Below are positions 10,100 through 18,845 of a DNA stretch of 64,000 nucleotides, piece by piece. Under the pieces are notes generated by a model. It searched no databases and was not told the origin of the DNA. It saw only the letters and a list, made by a program, of their open reading frames with translations. This DNA is from an uncultured Bacilli bacterium (GTDB lineage Bacteria > Bacillota_I > Bacilli_A > RF39 > UBA660). Position numbers and translations under genes: made by a program. The DNA is taken from positions 28,523-92,522 of the forward strand of contig CANRNY010000003.1 of NCBI GenBank assembly GCA_947632085.1, given 5' to 3'. Every line of letters begins with the position of its first letter. The stretch's first letter is position 1.

Positions 10100-10532
10100 C
10101 AAAGGCACTTCCTATAAATAAATTTTCAGCTATATCTTCAATAGTACTTTGATTTTCTAAGAAGAAATTATTCCATCCTTCTTCGGACCATATCTCGATT
10201 CGGTCGTTTGCGCCGATAATTACACATTCTTTAGTAATATCGGCGTAACTAACCAATGGGGAGGTAATGTTAATTCGACCTTGACGATCAAATTCACATT
10301 CAGTGGCACCAGAAAAGAAGAATCTGTCGAATGTACGGACGTCTTTTTTGGTAAAAGGTAGAGTTTTTAATTTGGCAACTGTTTTATTCCATTCAGTTTC
10401 AGAATACACATATAAGCATCTTTCTAAACCACGAGTAATAATGAACTTATCACCGAGTTCAGAACGAAATTTGGCAGGAATTATAAGTCGTCCTTTATCA
10501 TCAATATTATGATGATATTCGCCCATGAACAT
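10086..10532 (-). CDS. mraZ: Transcriptional regulator MraZ
   Basis: 148 residues from ATG 10532, 7 nt after GGGGGA. An upstream ATG at 10559 has no SD and lies inside the operator repeats. The two MraZ half-domains each carry the DxxxR signature (DDKGR near residue 12, DRQGR near 85). MraZ binds GTGG-type direct repeats upstream of its own gene and controls the dcw division cluster. Here the 5' region holds exactly such repeats. Confidence 0.95.
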   Translation of the reverse strand: MFMGEYHHNIDDKGRLIIPAKFRSELGDKFIITRGLERCLYVYSETEWNKTVAKLKTLPFTKKDVRTFDRFFFSGATECEFDRQGRINITSPLVSYADITKECVIIGANDRIEIWSEEGWNNFFLENQSTIEDIAENLFIGSAFDETL

Positions 10533-10543
10533 TTTAAAATCCC

Positions 10544-10567
10544 CCACTTTCCTCCACAATGTACCAC
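10544..10567 (-). promoter_or_regulatory. MraZ operator: three GTGG repeats at 10-bp spacing
   Basis: On the minus strand GTGG occurs at 10564-10567, 10554-10557 and 10544-10547, so the repeats are exactly one helical turn apart just upstream of mraZ. The last repeat overlaps the SD GGGGGA. A fourth GTGG lies at 10597-10600 in the promoter spacer. This is the arrangement known for MraZ autoregulation. Confidence 0.8.
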
Positions 10568-10578
10568 TGTCTACAATA

Positions 10579-10607
10579 ATAATACTTTAAATTACCCCAC
10601 TTGTAAA
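10579..10607 (-). promoter_or_regulatory. mraZ operon promoter
   Basis: Minus strand TTTACA (10602-10607), a 17-bp spacer and TATTAT (10579-10584). It lies just upstream of the MraZ repeats and should drive mraZ-rsmH-ftsL-ftsI. Confidence 0.8.
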
Positions 10608-10664
10608 TGTTTTTTAGGAATTGAGAAAAGTAGTAAATGTCAATTTACGTAAAGTAAGAAAGCA

Positions 10665-10689
10665 AATAAAAAAGCAGATTGCTCTGCTT
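10665..10689 (-). terminator. Terminator of the murF-ddl operon
   Basis: Stem AAGCAGA / TCTGCTT with loop GCAA, followed on the minus strand by a T tract. It lies 2 bp after the ddl stop codon (10691). Confidence 0.85.
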
Positions 10690-10690
10690 C

Positions 10691-11896
10691 TTACATCATT
10701 TTTCCTTTGGCACCTTTAGCACCTTTTGTTCCATCGAAGGTACTTAAAACATTAGATTCAAAACTAGTTACTTTCTTTTTAGATTGTTTGTATTCTTTTA
10801 TAGCGCCTTTGATTAATTCATCAAGTAGCTTAGGATACTTCTTCCCTTTTGGAGTAAAGAAGAAGAAAGCTAAACAACCAGGAATAGTATTTGGCTCATT
10901 AACATAAGCTTTTTTAGCTTTTGTATCGATTAAAAAGTCAAATCTTGTTACTCCACTTAGATTTAAACACCTAAAGGCTTCTTTGGAATATTTGTATATT
11001 TGCTCTTCTAAGTCTTTATCTAATTTGGCTGGTATTTTAAAACCACCAGTACTAATCTTTCCACCCTCTTGGTTTTTAGCACCGCCTTTTTTACCACCGC
11101 TTTTACCTAAATATTTATCTTCAAAAGTTAGGAAGTCGTTATCAGTTAACATTTCACCAATCAAAGAACATTCCATATCTTCGTAGTTTCCAACAACAGC
11201 ACAATCAACTTCTTTTAAATTATCAATCATTTTTTCAACGATTATTTTTTGATCGTATTTAATAGCTTCTTCAATAGCAGTTTTAACTTCTTTTTCATTT
11301 TTAGCGACTTCAATACCAACACTACTACCTAGACGAGCTGGTTTAACAATAACAGGATAACCTAAGGCTTTGATATCTTTTAGATATTTATCTTCATCTG
11401 TTTGATATTCACTATCATAGAACCAAAGATAATCAACAACAGGAATACCTGAGGCGGCCATTACTTGTTTTTGAACGACTTTATCTTGACCAATTGAAGC
11501 ACCTAACATACTTGGTCCAACATATGGAATACCTAAAGTTTCTAAATAACCAGCTAATGAACCATCTTCGACGCCTTTACCATGAACAATAGGAAAAGCA
11601 ACATCAATAGTATCAACTATTCCTTTGAATAAACCTCTTTTCTTTTGTAAGACAAAAGAATTATCACGTTTAGTTAAAGTAACTTCTTTAGTTACATAAC
11701 CTATTGTACTTAAGTCTTTGTAAGTAGACATACTTCTTAGGGCTTGTCCTGTATACCAATTATGATCTTTACTAATATAAATTGGGATGACTTGGTATTT
11801 GGATGAGTCAATATAATTCATCGCTTGGACAGCAGTGATGATACTTACTTCATGTTCAACTGTTTCACCACCAAAAATAACTCCAACTTTTAACAT
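10691..11896 (-). CDS. ddl: D-alanine--D-alanine ligase
   Basis: 401 residues from ATG 11896 behind AAGGAG; a GTG at 11905 lies within the SD region. ATP-grasp ligase motifs: N-terminal GVIFGGETVEHEVS, HGKGVEDGSLAGYLE, PARLGSSVGIEVAK and NEPNTIPG at the metal site. It joins two D-alanines for peptidoglycan precursors and is followed in biosynthesis by MurF, whose gene lies 12 bp upstream. It is longer than most Ddl proteins (about 350-370). Extra parts are a Gly/Lys-rich insert (KSGGKKGGAKNQEGGK) and a tail rich in GAKGAKGK. The usual NEINT is NEPNT. Confidence 0.93.
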   Translation of the reverse strand: MLKVGVIFGGETVEHEVSIITAVQAMNYIDSSKYQVIPIYISKDHNWYTGQALRSMSTYKDLSTIGYVTKEVTLTKRDNSFVLQKKRGLFKGIVDTIDVAFPIVHGKGVEDGSLAGYLETLGIPYVGPSMLGASIGQDKVVQKQVMAASGIPVVDYLWFYDSEYQTDEDKYLKDIKALGYPVIVKPARLGSSVGIEVAKNEKEVKTAIEEAIKYDQKIIVEKMIDNLKEVDCAVVGNYEDMECSLIGEMLTDNDFLTFEDKYLGKSGGKKGGAKNQEGGKISTGGFKIPAKLDKDLEEQIYKYSKEAFRCLNLSGVTRFDFLIDTKAKKAYVNEPNTIPGCLAFFFFTPKGKKYPKLLDELIKGAIKEYKQSKKKVTSFESNVLSTFDGTKGAKGAKGKMM

Positions 11897-11908
11897 TTTT
11901 ATCACTCC

Positions 11909-13510
11909 TTATTTTTCATTAAATGAATCTGGTAAGTCATTTTCTAATAATGCATATGTTTCTTGATCTTTTAATTTCATCATTAAAGGGAAAGCATCCA
12001 TAACATCATTTAAAATATGAATGTGTTCGTTTGGAAATTTTCCTTTCATTAAACCTTCATATATCGGTTTAGTTTTTTCGGCACCAATAAGAATTACTTC
12101 ATCGACTTTGCTAATACTTATCTCTAAGCCAAATTCACGATTTACTTCTTCTTCTTTAGGACCGACTTCAATCATTCCAGGAGTTACAATGATATGTTTA
12201 CCTGGCATCATACTTAGAACTTCTAAAGCCATTTTACAACCCATAGGATTAGAATTGTAAGCATCATCTATTAAATTTATATCATAATATTTACTCATTG
12301 ATAAGCGATGTTCGATTGGAGCAATCATTTTAACCGCTTTTTGTAAATCACTTATTTTCATACCAAGAGCTTTACCAAGAGCAATTCCTCCTAAGATATT
12401 ATAGATATTATTACGACCTAATAGTTTAGTATTAAATTCATATTCTTTTTTATCATCTTTAAATTTAACATTAAATTTAGTACCTTTATAAGTTAGTTCT
12501 AAGTCTTTAGCATAGCAATCAACTTTATGATTATCAATACCAATCCAAATAATTTGGCAATCGTTTTTGAGATGATAACTTAATTGTTTTTCATCATCAC
12601 CATTTAGAATACCAATACCATCAGATGGTAATGATTCAATTAGTTCAAATTTAGTATGTTGGATAGCTTCTTCAGAACCAAAGGTTTCTAAGTGTGCTAA
12701 ACCAATACGAGTTAAGATACCATATTTAGGTTTAACTAAGTCGCATAGTTCTTTAATTTCACCACTTTTGCAAGCGCCCATTTCGGCGATAAAATAATCA
12801 TTATATTTATCTAAGTAATTATTAATCGTAATCATTAAACCAAATGGTGTATTATAGTTTTGTGGTGTTTTATAAACATTATATTTAGCACTTAAGATAT
12901 CATAGACAATATTTTTAGTACTAGTTTTACCATAACTACCAGTAATACCTATAACTTCCATATTAGTCATACTAGCTAGTTTGTTTTTAGCTTGTTTTTC
13001 AAAGTGAAGACCAACTAGTCTTTCAACAGGACGATTAATAAAGTTAGCTAAAATTAAAATGAAGTAATTAATAAATGATAAGATACCTAAAATAAGGTAA
13101 TAAATACTTTGATATTCTTCATCATAAGTTATACAAATTATAATAATTGGTATTAGATAAATAAGGGAGTTTGTTATAATTAGTCTTTCAATACGAGCAG
13201 TATACTTTAAGGGGAGCTTAGCTACTTCTTTACGACGATTACTAATAAAGACGTAAGTTAAGAATAAGCATATTATGATAAATAAATATGGTGAAAGACC
13301 ATTTAAAGTATCATTAAAGATTGTTAAAAGAAAGATAAAGAATAATAGGTTTAAATTAAGAAAATTATCTTTATAATTTTTTAAAATCCATTTTATATAA
13401 CGATAGCCGCGATTATAGCGATTTTGTTGAAGCATATGAAGACTTCGCGTACTAATAATACTTATATGAACGAAATAAATTACTAAAGATAAAATAAATA
13501 ATAAACTCAT
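11909..13510 (-). CDS. murF: MurF-like Mur ligase with N-terminal membrane domain
   Basis: 533 residues. From about residue 187 it is a Mur ligase: P-loop GITGSYGKTSTKN, NYNTPFG, IAEMGACKSGEI, LNGDDE, DDAYNSNP. The last two match MurF (UDP-MurNAc-tripeptide--D-Ala-D-Ala ligase), and the gene precedes ddl. The N-terminal UMP-binding domain normal for MurF is replaced by about 170 residues with four to five hydrophobic helices. The enzyme would therefore sit on the membrane. The exact substrate (soluble UDP-precursor or a lipid-linked one) is not settled by the sequence. Confidence 0.85.
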   Translation of the reverse strand: MSLLFILSLVIYFVHISIISTRSLHMLQQNRYNRGYRYIKWILKNYKDNFLNLNLLFFIFLLTIFNDTLNGLSPYLFIIICLFLTYVFISNRRKEVAKLPLKYTARIERLIITNSLIYLIPIIIICITYDEEYQSIYYLILGILSFINYFILILANFINRPVERLVGLHFEKQAKNKLASMTNMEVIGITGSYGKTSTKNIVYDILSAKYNVYKTPQNYNTPFGLMITINNYLDKYNDYFIAEMGACKSGEIKELCDLVKPKYGILTRIGLAHLETFGSEEAIQHTKFELIESLPSDGIGILNGDDEKQLSYHLKNDCQIIWIGIDNHKVDCYAKDLELTYKGTKFNVKFKDDKKEYEFNTKLLGRNNIYNILGGIALGKALGMKISDLQKAVKMIAPIEHRLSMSKYYDINLIDDAYNSNPMGCKMALEVLSMMPGKHIIVTPGMIEVGPKEEEVNREFGLEISISKVDEVILIGAEKTKPIYEGLMKGKFPNEHIHILNDVMDAFPLMMKLKDQETYALLENDLPDSFNEK

Positions 13511-13522
13511 AGAATCACTTCC

Positions 13523-14251
13523 TTATTTTATAAATGATTTAATAATGGAATTAGTTTGTGCAAGTCTTTCTAGGTAAGCATAATGGGTACAACCATTATA
13601 TACTGTTAAACCACTATCAGGGATAATTCTTTCTAATTCATAAGCATCTTCTACAGGTACAGCTTCATCTTTATCACCCCAAATAATAAAGGTTGGACAT
13701 TTTATCTTTTTAGCAGCTTCAGTTAAATCAGTATTTACATGTTTTACAAGAATATCACGCATGATTGGTGAAGCATTTTTATAATCAGTTGAACCGATGT
13801 GTTTTTTCATTTTATCAGCAAGATTACTCATACCAGGAATTTTTTTAACTTGTTTTAACATACGCATTTTCATTGATGGTTTTTTTATTTTAACTTTAAA
13901 AGGGCTTGATAAAAGAATTAAACGATTTACAGGATATTTAGAAGCGTATAAAATACATAGTTTACCACCAAAAGAATGACCAATTAAGTTTGGCTTTGTA
14001 ATTTTTAAAGAATCAATTAAAGCTTTAATCATTTCAACGTAATCATCTAAAGTCCAGGCCTCTTCTGGTTCATCTGAAGCACCAAAACCAGGAAGATCAA
14101 GAATAATAAGACGATGAGTATCCGTAAATGGTTTAGCAATTGGTTCCATCATCTCGATATTTTGACCCCAACCATGAAGATAGATTATTGGTGTTTTATC
14201 TTTGGTACCAAAATCTTTATAATTGACTTTAATATCTTTGTATTTAAACAT
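13523..14251 (-). CDS. Alpha/beta hydrolase
   Basis: 242 residues with the full alpha/beta-hydrolase layout: oxyanion segment YLHGWGQN, DLPGFGASDEP, nucleophile elbow GHSFGG (Ser about residue 93), the acid in WGDKDEAVP (about 194) and catalytic His in CTHYAYLE (about 223). It is cytosolic, with no signal peptide. It lies 12 bp upstream of murF and is probably in the same transcript. The substrate is unknown. Confidence 0.88.
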   Translation of the reverse strand: MFKYKDIKVNYKDFGTKDKTPIIYLHGWGQNIEMMEPIAKPFTDTHRLIILDLPGFGASDEPEEAWTLDDYVEMIKALIDSLKITKPNLIGHSFGGKLCILYASKYPVNRLILLSSPFKVKIKKPSMKMRMLKQVKKIPGMSNLADKMKKHIGSTDYKNASPIMRDILVKHVNTDLTEAAKKIKCPTFIIWGDKDEAVPVEDAYELERIIPDSGLTVYNGCTHYAYLERLAQTNSIIKSFIK

Positions 14252-14380
14252 CTAGATCACCTTGTTAATTTCTATGAGAGCTATTGCTCCTTTATACATA
14301 ATATTTTATCACACATACGCAAAGTTGGTATTAATTTGCATTATTTTGACAATTTTTTTTGACAATAATTAATTATTCGT

Positions 14381-14406
14381 AAAAAAAAAAGAGCTAATTT
14401 AAGCTC
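14381..14406 (-). terminator. Terminator after efp
   Basis: Minus-strand AGAGCT, loop TAAATT, AGCTCT followed by ten T. It overlaps the last efp codons. Confidence 0.9.
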
Positions 14407-14965
14407 TACTTGAATATTTACCATCAAGAGTAGATACGATAATCTTTTCTCCTTCAGTTATAAATAATGGAACTTTTACAACATAACCATTTTCTAATAC
14501 TGCATCTTTTTGCGCATTATTAGTAGTATTACCTTTAACAGCTTCTGTTGTTTCAGCAACAACATATTCAACTTTTTCTGGTAATGTTACGCCGATAATT
14601 TCGCCTTGATAAAAATCAATTTGAACTTCCATATTTTCTTTTAGGAATTTCTTTTCTTCAACTAATTTATCTTCAGTGATTTCAATTTGTTCATATGTTT
14701 CATTATCCATGAAGACATATCCAGTACCACTATTATATAAATAAGCCATTTTCTTTTTATCAACATGAGCTTTTTCTACTTTAACACTACTATTAATTGT
14801 TTCTTCAATAATAGTACCTGTTCTTAAGTTACGCATTTTAACTTTCATGAAAGCAGCACCTTTACCAGGTTTAACATGTTGGAAACTTTGTACTAAATAT
14901 AGTTTACCATCATAAATGATAGTCATTCCATTTTTAATATCATTAATATTTATTAAGCCGTTCAT
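14399..14965 (-). CDS. efp: Elongation factor P
   Basis: 188 residues with the three beta-barrel domains of EF-P. The tip of domain I carries HVKPGKGAAF with Lys35, the residue that is post-translationally modified in other bacteria. The domain III core is conserved (PLFITEGEKIIVSTLDGKY). EF-P relieves ribosome stalling at polyproline stretches. Start ATG 14965 follows GAGGG, 16 bp after rpmG, so it is in an operon with it. Confidence 0.95.
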   Translation of the reverse strand: MNGLININDIKNGMTIIYDGKLYLVQSFQHVKPGKGAAFMKVKMRNLRTGTIIEETINSSVKVEKAHVDKKKMAYLYNSGTGYVFMDNETYEQIEITEDKLVEEKKFLKENMEVQIDFYQGEIIGVTLPEKVEYVVAETTEAVKGNTTNNAQKDAVLENGYVVKVPLFITEGEKIIVSTLDGKYSSRA

Positions 14966-14981
14966 TTTTACACCCTCTTAA

Positions 14982-15146
14982 CTATTTCTTTTCTTTATGA
15001 ACAGTTGATTTATTACACCACTTACAATATTTTTTGATTTCTAATTTATCTGTTGTATTCTTTTTGTTTTTTTGTGTAACATAGTTTTCATGTTTACATT
15101 CAGTACAAACTAGAGTAATATTAGGTCTATTTTCATTTTTTGCCAT
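14982..15146 (-). CDS. rpmG: 50S ribosomal protein L33
   Basis: 54 residues, ATG 15146 to TAG 14982, beginning [18 protein letters not shown]. Four zinc-binding cysteines in two CxxC pairs (C14/C17, C41/C44) mark the C+ form of L33. An AAGGAGGG SD lies just upstream. It is co-transcribed with efp; the pairing of two translation genes supports both calls. Confidence 0.95.
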   Translation of the reverse strand: MAKNENRPNITLVCTECKHENYVTQKNKKNTTDKLEIKKYCKWCNKSTVHKEKK

Positions 15147-15176
15147 AGTACTGCCCTCCTTTTTTAATCCGTTCCT

Positions 15177-15205
15177 ATTGTATCATATATTTTTTATTTT
15201 TCAAA
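15177..15205 (-). promoter_or_regulatory. Probable rpmG-efp promoter
   Basis: Minus-strand TTTGAA (15200-15205), 17-bp spacer, TGA + TACAAT (15177-15182). The -35 lies within the 3' end of the PBP2 gene. Confidence 0.55.
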
Positions 15206-17083
15206 TACTAATTTACTTACTTCTTGAGAAATATAGCGATTTATCGGTGCAATATAACGTTCTTTATCATTATTATATGATATATTGGGACTCATTACGA
15301 CAATTGAATACTTAGGATTATCATATGGAGCGAACATAGCATAGGTTTGATTAATCGTCGTTATATCTTTGTTATAGACGACTTCAGCTGTTCCAGTTTT
15401 ACCAGCTGGTTTATATATTTTATCAGTATACCCACGACCTGTTCCATTATAAACAACTTCTTTAAAGCCTTCTTTGATACGAGGGAAATTAGAAGATACT
15501 TCATTTAATAATTTAGGTTCATAGGTATAGATTACTTTATCTTTGTTTTTAACTTCTTTTAAGTAATGAAGAGCATAACGTTTACCATCTGTTGCAATCG
15601 TATTAATATAATTAGATAGTTCTAATGGTGTATAAGTATCATACTGACCAATACTTAGATTAAGTAATAAATCGGGAGCAATTGTACTACCTTTAATACC
15701 AGTTGATTCATTTTCTAAATCTATACCGGTACTAGCACCTAAACCAAAAGATGAAAAAACATTACGATAAGTATTAAATTCTTTTTCAGTAACTTTTAAT
15801 TTCATATTGTAGTGATATTTTTGACCAGTAAGTTTAATAGCTGTCATAAATTGATAGTAGTTACTAGAAGTTTTTAAAGCTGTAATGTCATCAATACGAC
15901 CTAAACGACGATAAGAACATTTAGTAGGCACTTGATATAATTTAACGCAGGAATCGGTTATTTTTTGGCCAATATCGATTAAATTGTTTTGATAACCAAC
16001 TGTATGGGATGCGCCTTTTACTACTGAACCAACAGCGAATGATGAAGTTAAGAGATTGGTTGTAACATCATAGTAATCATCTTTTATTTTATTGATACCA
16101 GTACTAGCTATTATTTCCCCAGTATTAGGGTTACTTACAATAACATATGAAGTATTAAAGTATTTAGTGTATTTATAGTTAGAGGATTTCGCTAAATAGG
16201 TTTTTATTATTTTATTTATCTTAAGTTGTAAATCAATATCAATGCTTAAATAAATATCATTACCTTGTTTAGATGAACTAATTAGGGTTAAAGTATTATC
16301 ATCATTTACCAAGTACTTAGCTTTCTCCCCTTTTAAATATTCATCATATTCTTTTTCTAAGTAACTTAGACCAACAGTATCATTTAAAGAATAACCTAGT
16401 TTTAAATAATAATCTCTATTTTCTTTATCGATTGGACCTACTTTCCCATAAATATCATTTAAAGTATCGTATAAATATATACGTTTAGTTGTATACTCAC
16501 ATGTAAGACCATCAATATTTTTTTCATTAACTAAGGCACATACTTTAGCAGAAACATCACTAGCAATAATCTTACTATCATAGTAATAACCATTATTAAG
16601 TAGATAATATAAATAGATCGTTTGTTTTTCTTCTTTAGTATAATTTAAAAGATCATCTAACCGACTTTTCTTTAGTTCTTCGACTTCAGAGGTAGTTAAT
16701 TTTCTTCTTGAATATAATTCTTGTTCTTCTTTAGTTAGTAAATTATCAGTATTGTTAGTTTTTAAATAGTAATCTTTTTGTTCATCAATGGATGCTTCTT
16801 TAACATCATCTAAAATAGTTAAAAGAGTTTTAGCAACATTTAAAGTATCAATATTATCTAAATTATGATAAACAATCGTATTTATACCCTTATTATCAAC
16901 TAAAACTTTACCATTACGATCTAAGATTCTACCACGTGGGGCGTTAAGACCATAAACTATTTTATTAGTGGCATTTAAATATTTTTCGTAGTAATAATCA
17001 TGTTTATAAAAAGATAAATAAGAATAGCGAAAGATGGTTATGGCAATTAAAAGAAAGATAAGAATATAATAGATTTTTTTCAT
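15194..17083 (-). CDS. Class B penicillin-binding protein 2 (elongation type)
   Basis: 629 residues from ATG 17083 behind AGGTGA; an ATG at 17125 has no SD. One N-terminal membrane helix (about 3-23), then GLNAPRGRILDRNGKVL typical of PBP2/PBP2B dimerisation domains, then the transpeptidase with S353-VVK, SSN 406-408 and KTG 562-564. No PASTA domain is present. As the division PBP is already encoded at 6.7-8.8 kb, this is probably the MrdA/PbpA-type enzyme of sidewall growth or another specialised class B PBP. Confidence 0.9.
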   Translation of the reverse strand: MKKIYYILIFLLIAITIFRYSYLSFYKHDYYYEKYLNATNKIVYGLNAPRGRILDRNGKVLVDNKGINTIVYHNLDNIDTLNVAKTLLTILDDVKEASIDEQKDYYLKTNNTDNLLTKEEQELYSRRKLTTSEVEELKKSRLDDLLNYTKEEKQTIYLYYLLNNGYYYDSKIIASDVSAKVCALVNEKNIDGLTCEYTTKRIYLYDTLNDIYGKVGPIDKENRDYYLKLGYSLNDTVGLSYLEKEYDEYLKGEKAKYLVNDDNTLTLISSSKQGNDIYLSIDIDLQLKINKIIKTYLAKSSNYKYTKYFNTSYVIVSNPNTGEIIASTGINKIKDDYYDVTTNLLTSSFAVGSVVKGASHTVGYQNNLIDIGQKITDSCVKLYQVPTKCSYRRLGRIDDITALKTSSNYYQFMTAIKLTGQKYHYNMKLKVTEKEFNTYRNVFSSFGLGASTGIDLENESTGIKGSTIAPDLLLNLSIGQYDTYTPLELSNYINTIATDGKRYALHYLKEVKNKDKVIYTYEPKLLNEVSSNFPRIKEGFKEVVYNGTGRGYTDKIYKPAGKTGTAEVVYNKDITTINQTYAMFAPYDNPKYSIVVMSPNISYNNDKERYIAPINRYISQEVSKLVFEK

Positions 17084-17145
17084 AAACTCACCTATTATTA
17101 GTATTAAAAAATATTTATTTATCATACAATATTATAGGTGATTAG

Positions 17146-17406
17146 ATGTTTGGATTAATTGAAAGATATATAAATAATTTAACGATTCATGATTTAAATA
17201 ATTTAGCGATAACAAAGGAAATATATTTAAGTCAAGAAGAATTAGAATTTTCTTATGATTTTGTTAAAAAGAATTGGCAAAATGTATTAGCAAATCATGG
17301 TGTTTTTGATGTTGATAAATATAAAGAACATTATAGTGAAGAAAATTTTATGAAGATTAAAAAGTTAATTAAAGAATATTCGATTAAATATGGTAATTAT
17401 TTATAA
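17146..17406 (+). CDS. Small conserved-type protein, possible DUF2624/YqfT relative
   Basis: 86 residues, ATG 17146 preceded by TAGGTGATTAG. It is predicted helical, acidic and lysine-rich and has no membrane segment. The size and the N-terminal pattern (NNLTIHDLNNLAITKEIYLSQEE) resemble the YqfT/DUF2624 family of Bacilli, but I hold that loosely. It is divergent from the PBP2 gene; the two SD sites (AGGTGA) face each other as an inverted repeat over a roughly 50-bp promoter region. Confidence 0.65.
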   Translation: MFGLIERYINNLTIHDLNNLAITKEIYLSQEELEFSYDFVKKNWQNVLANHGVFDVDKYKEHYSEENFMKIKKLIKEYSIKYGNYL

Positions 17407-17433
17407 AAAATGATTAGAGTCTAATCATTTTTT
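17404..17433. terminator. Bidirectional terminator
   Basis: Stem AAAAAATGATTAGA / TAATCATTTTTT with loop GTC, between the convergent 86-aa gene and rarA. Confidence 0.9.
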
Positions 17434-17441
17434 GTTTGATA

Positions 17442-18758
17442 CTATTTTAAATTTTTCTTAATTTGTTCAATACGAGCTAACTCTTCTTTAATACCTTTTT
17501 CTTTACCAATATTAGATGGATGATAATATTTTTTATCTTTTAATTCATCAGGTAGACATTGCATATTAGTTATTTTGTTTTCAGTATTATGGGCATACTG
17601 ATAGTTAGCACCATAGCCTAGTTCACCATCTAATTTAGTAACGGCATTACGTAAATCAAGTGGGACTTTAACATCAGCTGTGGCAAGTGCATCTTTTTTC
17701 ACTGTTTCATAAGCAGTATATAAGGAATTTGATTTAGGTGAAACACTTAAGTAAACAACAGCTTGAGCAAGGTTAACATTGCATTCTGGCATACCATTAT
17801 AATGGGCTGCTTCATATGCAGCAGTTGCTTGAACTAAGGCACTAGGATTAGCTAGACCAATATCTTCTGAGGCAAAACGAATTAAACGACGAGCAACATA
17901 TAAAGGATCTTCACCCGCTTCTAACATACGAGCTAGGTAGTATAAGGCAGCATCAGGATCACTATTACGCATTGATTTATGTAAAGCGGAAATTAAATTA
18001 TAATGTTCTTCACCTTTTTTATCGTATAAAAAAGTTTTTTTATTAACCATTTTAGAAATTAAAGATTTAGTTATTTCTTTTTTATTAGCTTTAGTTGGGG
18101 TGATATTTAAAATATTTTCTAAGGTATTTAAGGCGTTTCTAGCATCACCATTACTTAAGGTAGCAATTGCATTTAAAGCATCATCTTTAATAGTTATTTT
18201 TATTTTAGAATTTTCATTTTCTTTAGTAATAGCGTTAGTTAAAACTTTTTTAATATCATCTTCTGATAAACTATTTAAGACATAGACTTTAGTTCTAGAT
18301 AGTAAAGCGCTATTTACTTCAAATGAAGGATTTTCCGTAGTGGCGCCAATAAGAATGATATCGCCATTTTCAACATATGGAAGGAAGGCATCTTGTTGAG
18401 CTTTATTAAAGCGATGAATTTCATCAACAAAAAGAATTGTTCTTCTACCACTGGCTTTATTAAAATCAGCCTCAGTAATTATTTCTTTGATATCTTTGAC
18501 ACCAGCAGTAACAGCACTTAATTGTTTAAAGACTGAGTTAGTTTTATTAGCAATGATTTTAGCAAGTGTTGTTTTACCTACACCTGGAGGTCCCCAAAAA
18601 ATCATTGAAGTTACTAAGTCATTTTCAATCATTTCACGTAATGGTGAATTTGGTCCTACAACTTCTTCTTGACCAATGAAGTCATCTAAAGACTTAGGAC
18701 GCATTTTTTCAGCTAATGGTTTATATACTTCATCTATTTCACTAAATAAATTATCCAT
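17442..18758 (-). CDS. rarA: Replication-associated recombination protein RarA (MgsA)
   Basis: 438 residues from ATG 18758 (AAGGG 8 nt upstream); GTG 18767 and ATG 18764 lie within the SD region. AAA+ ATPase: Walker [10 protein letters not shown], Walker [20 protein letters not shown], sensor 1 [10 protein letters not shown]. It then has the RarA-specific C-terminal tetramerisation part ([27 protein letters not shown]). RarA acts at stalled replication forks and gaps. A LexA-like box lies in its promoter spacer, so SOS control is likely. Confidence 0.95.
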   Translation of the reverse strand: MDNLFSEIDEVYKPLAEKMRPKSLDDFIGQEEVVGPNSPLREMIENDLVTSMIFWGPPGVGKTTLAKIIANKTNSVFKQLSAVTAGVKDIKEIITEADFNKASGRRTILFVDEIHRFNKAQQDAFLPYVENGDIILIGATTENPSFEVNSALLSRTKVYVLNSLSEDDIKKVLTNAITKENENSKIKITIKDDALNAIATLSNGDARNALNTLENILNITPTKANKKEITKSLISKMVNKKTFLYDKKGEEHYNLISALHKSMRNSDPDAALYYLARMLEAGEDPLYVARRLIRFASEDIGLANPSALVQATAAYEAAHYNGMPECNVNLAQAVVYLSVSPKSNSLYTAYETVKKDALATADVKVPLDLRNAVTKLDGELGYGANYQYAHNTENKITNMQCLPDELKDKKYYHPSNIGKEKGIKEELARIEQIKKNLK

Positions 18759-18781
18759 AATCATCACCCTTAATTAAAATT

Positions 18782-18810
18782 ATTATATCATAATACATTT
18801 GTTTGTGTAT
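18782..18810 (-). promoter_or_regulatory. rarA promoter with LexA-like box in the spacer
   Basis: Minus strand: extended -10 TGA + TATAAT (18782-18787) with a weak -35 at 18805-18810. The spacer contains CAAACAAATGT (18795-18806), the same sequence found three times around lexA. A repressor bound there would block RNA polymerase. Confidence 0.7.
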
Positions 18811-18817
18811 ATAATTA

Positions 18818-18845
18818 TTAAAAAAGAAGTAATTTCTTACTTCTT
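18818..18845 (-). terminator. Terminator of nfo
   Basis: Stem AAGAAGTAA / TTACTTCTT with a 4-nt loop and a T tract on the minus strand, overlapping the nfo stop codon. Confidence 0.85.
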
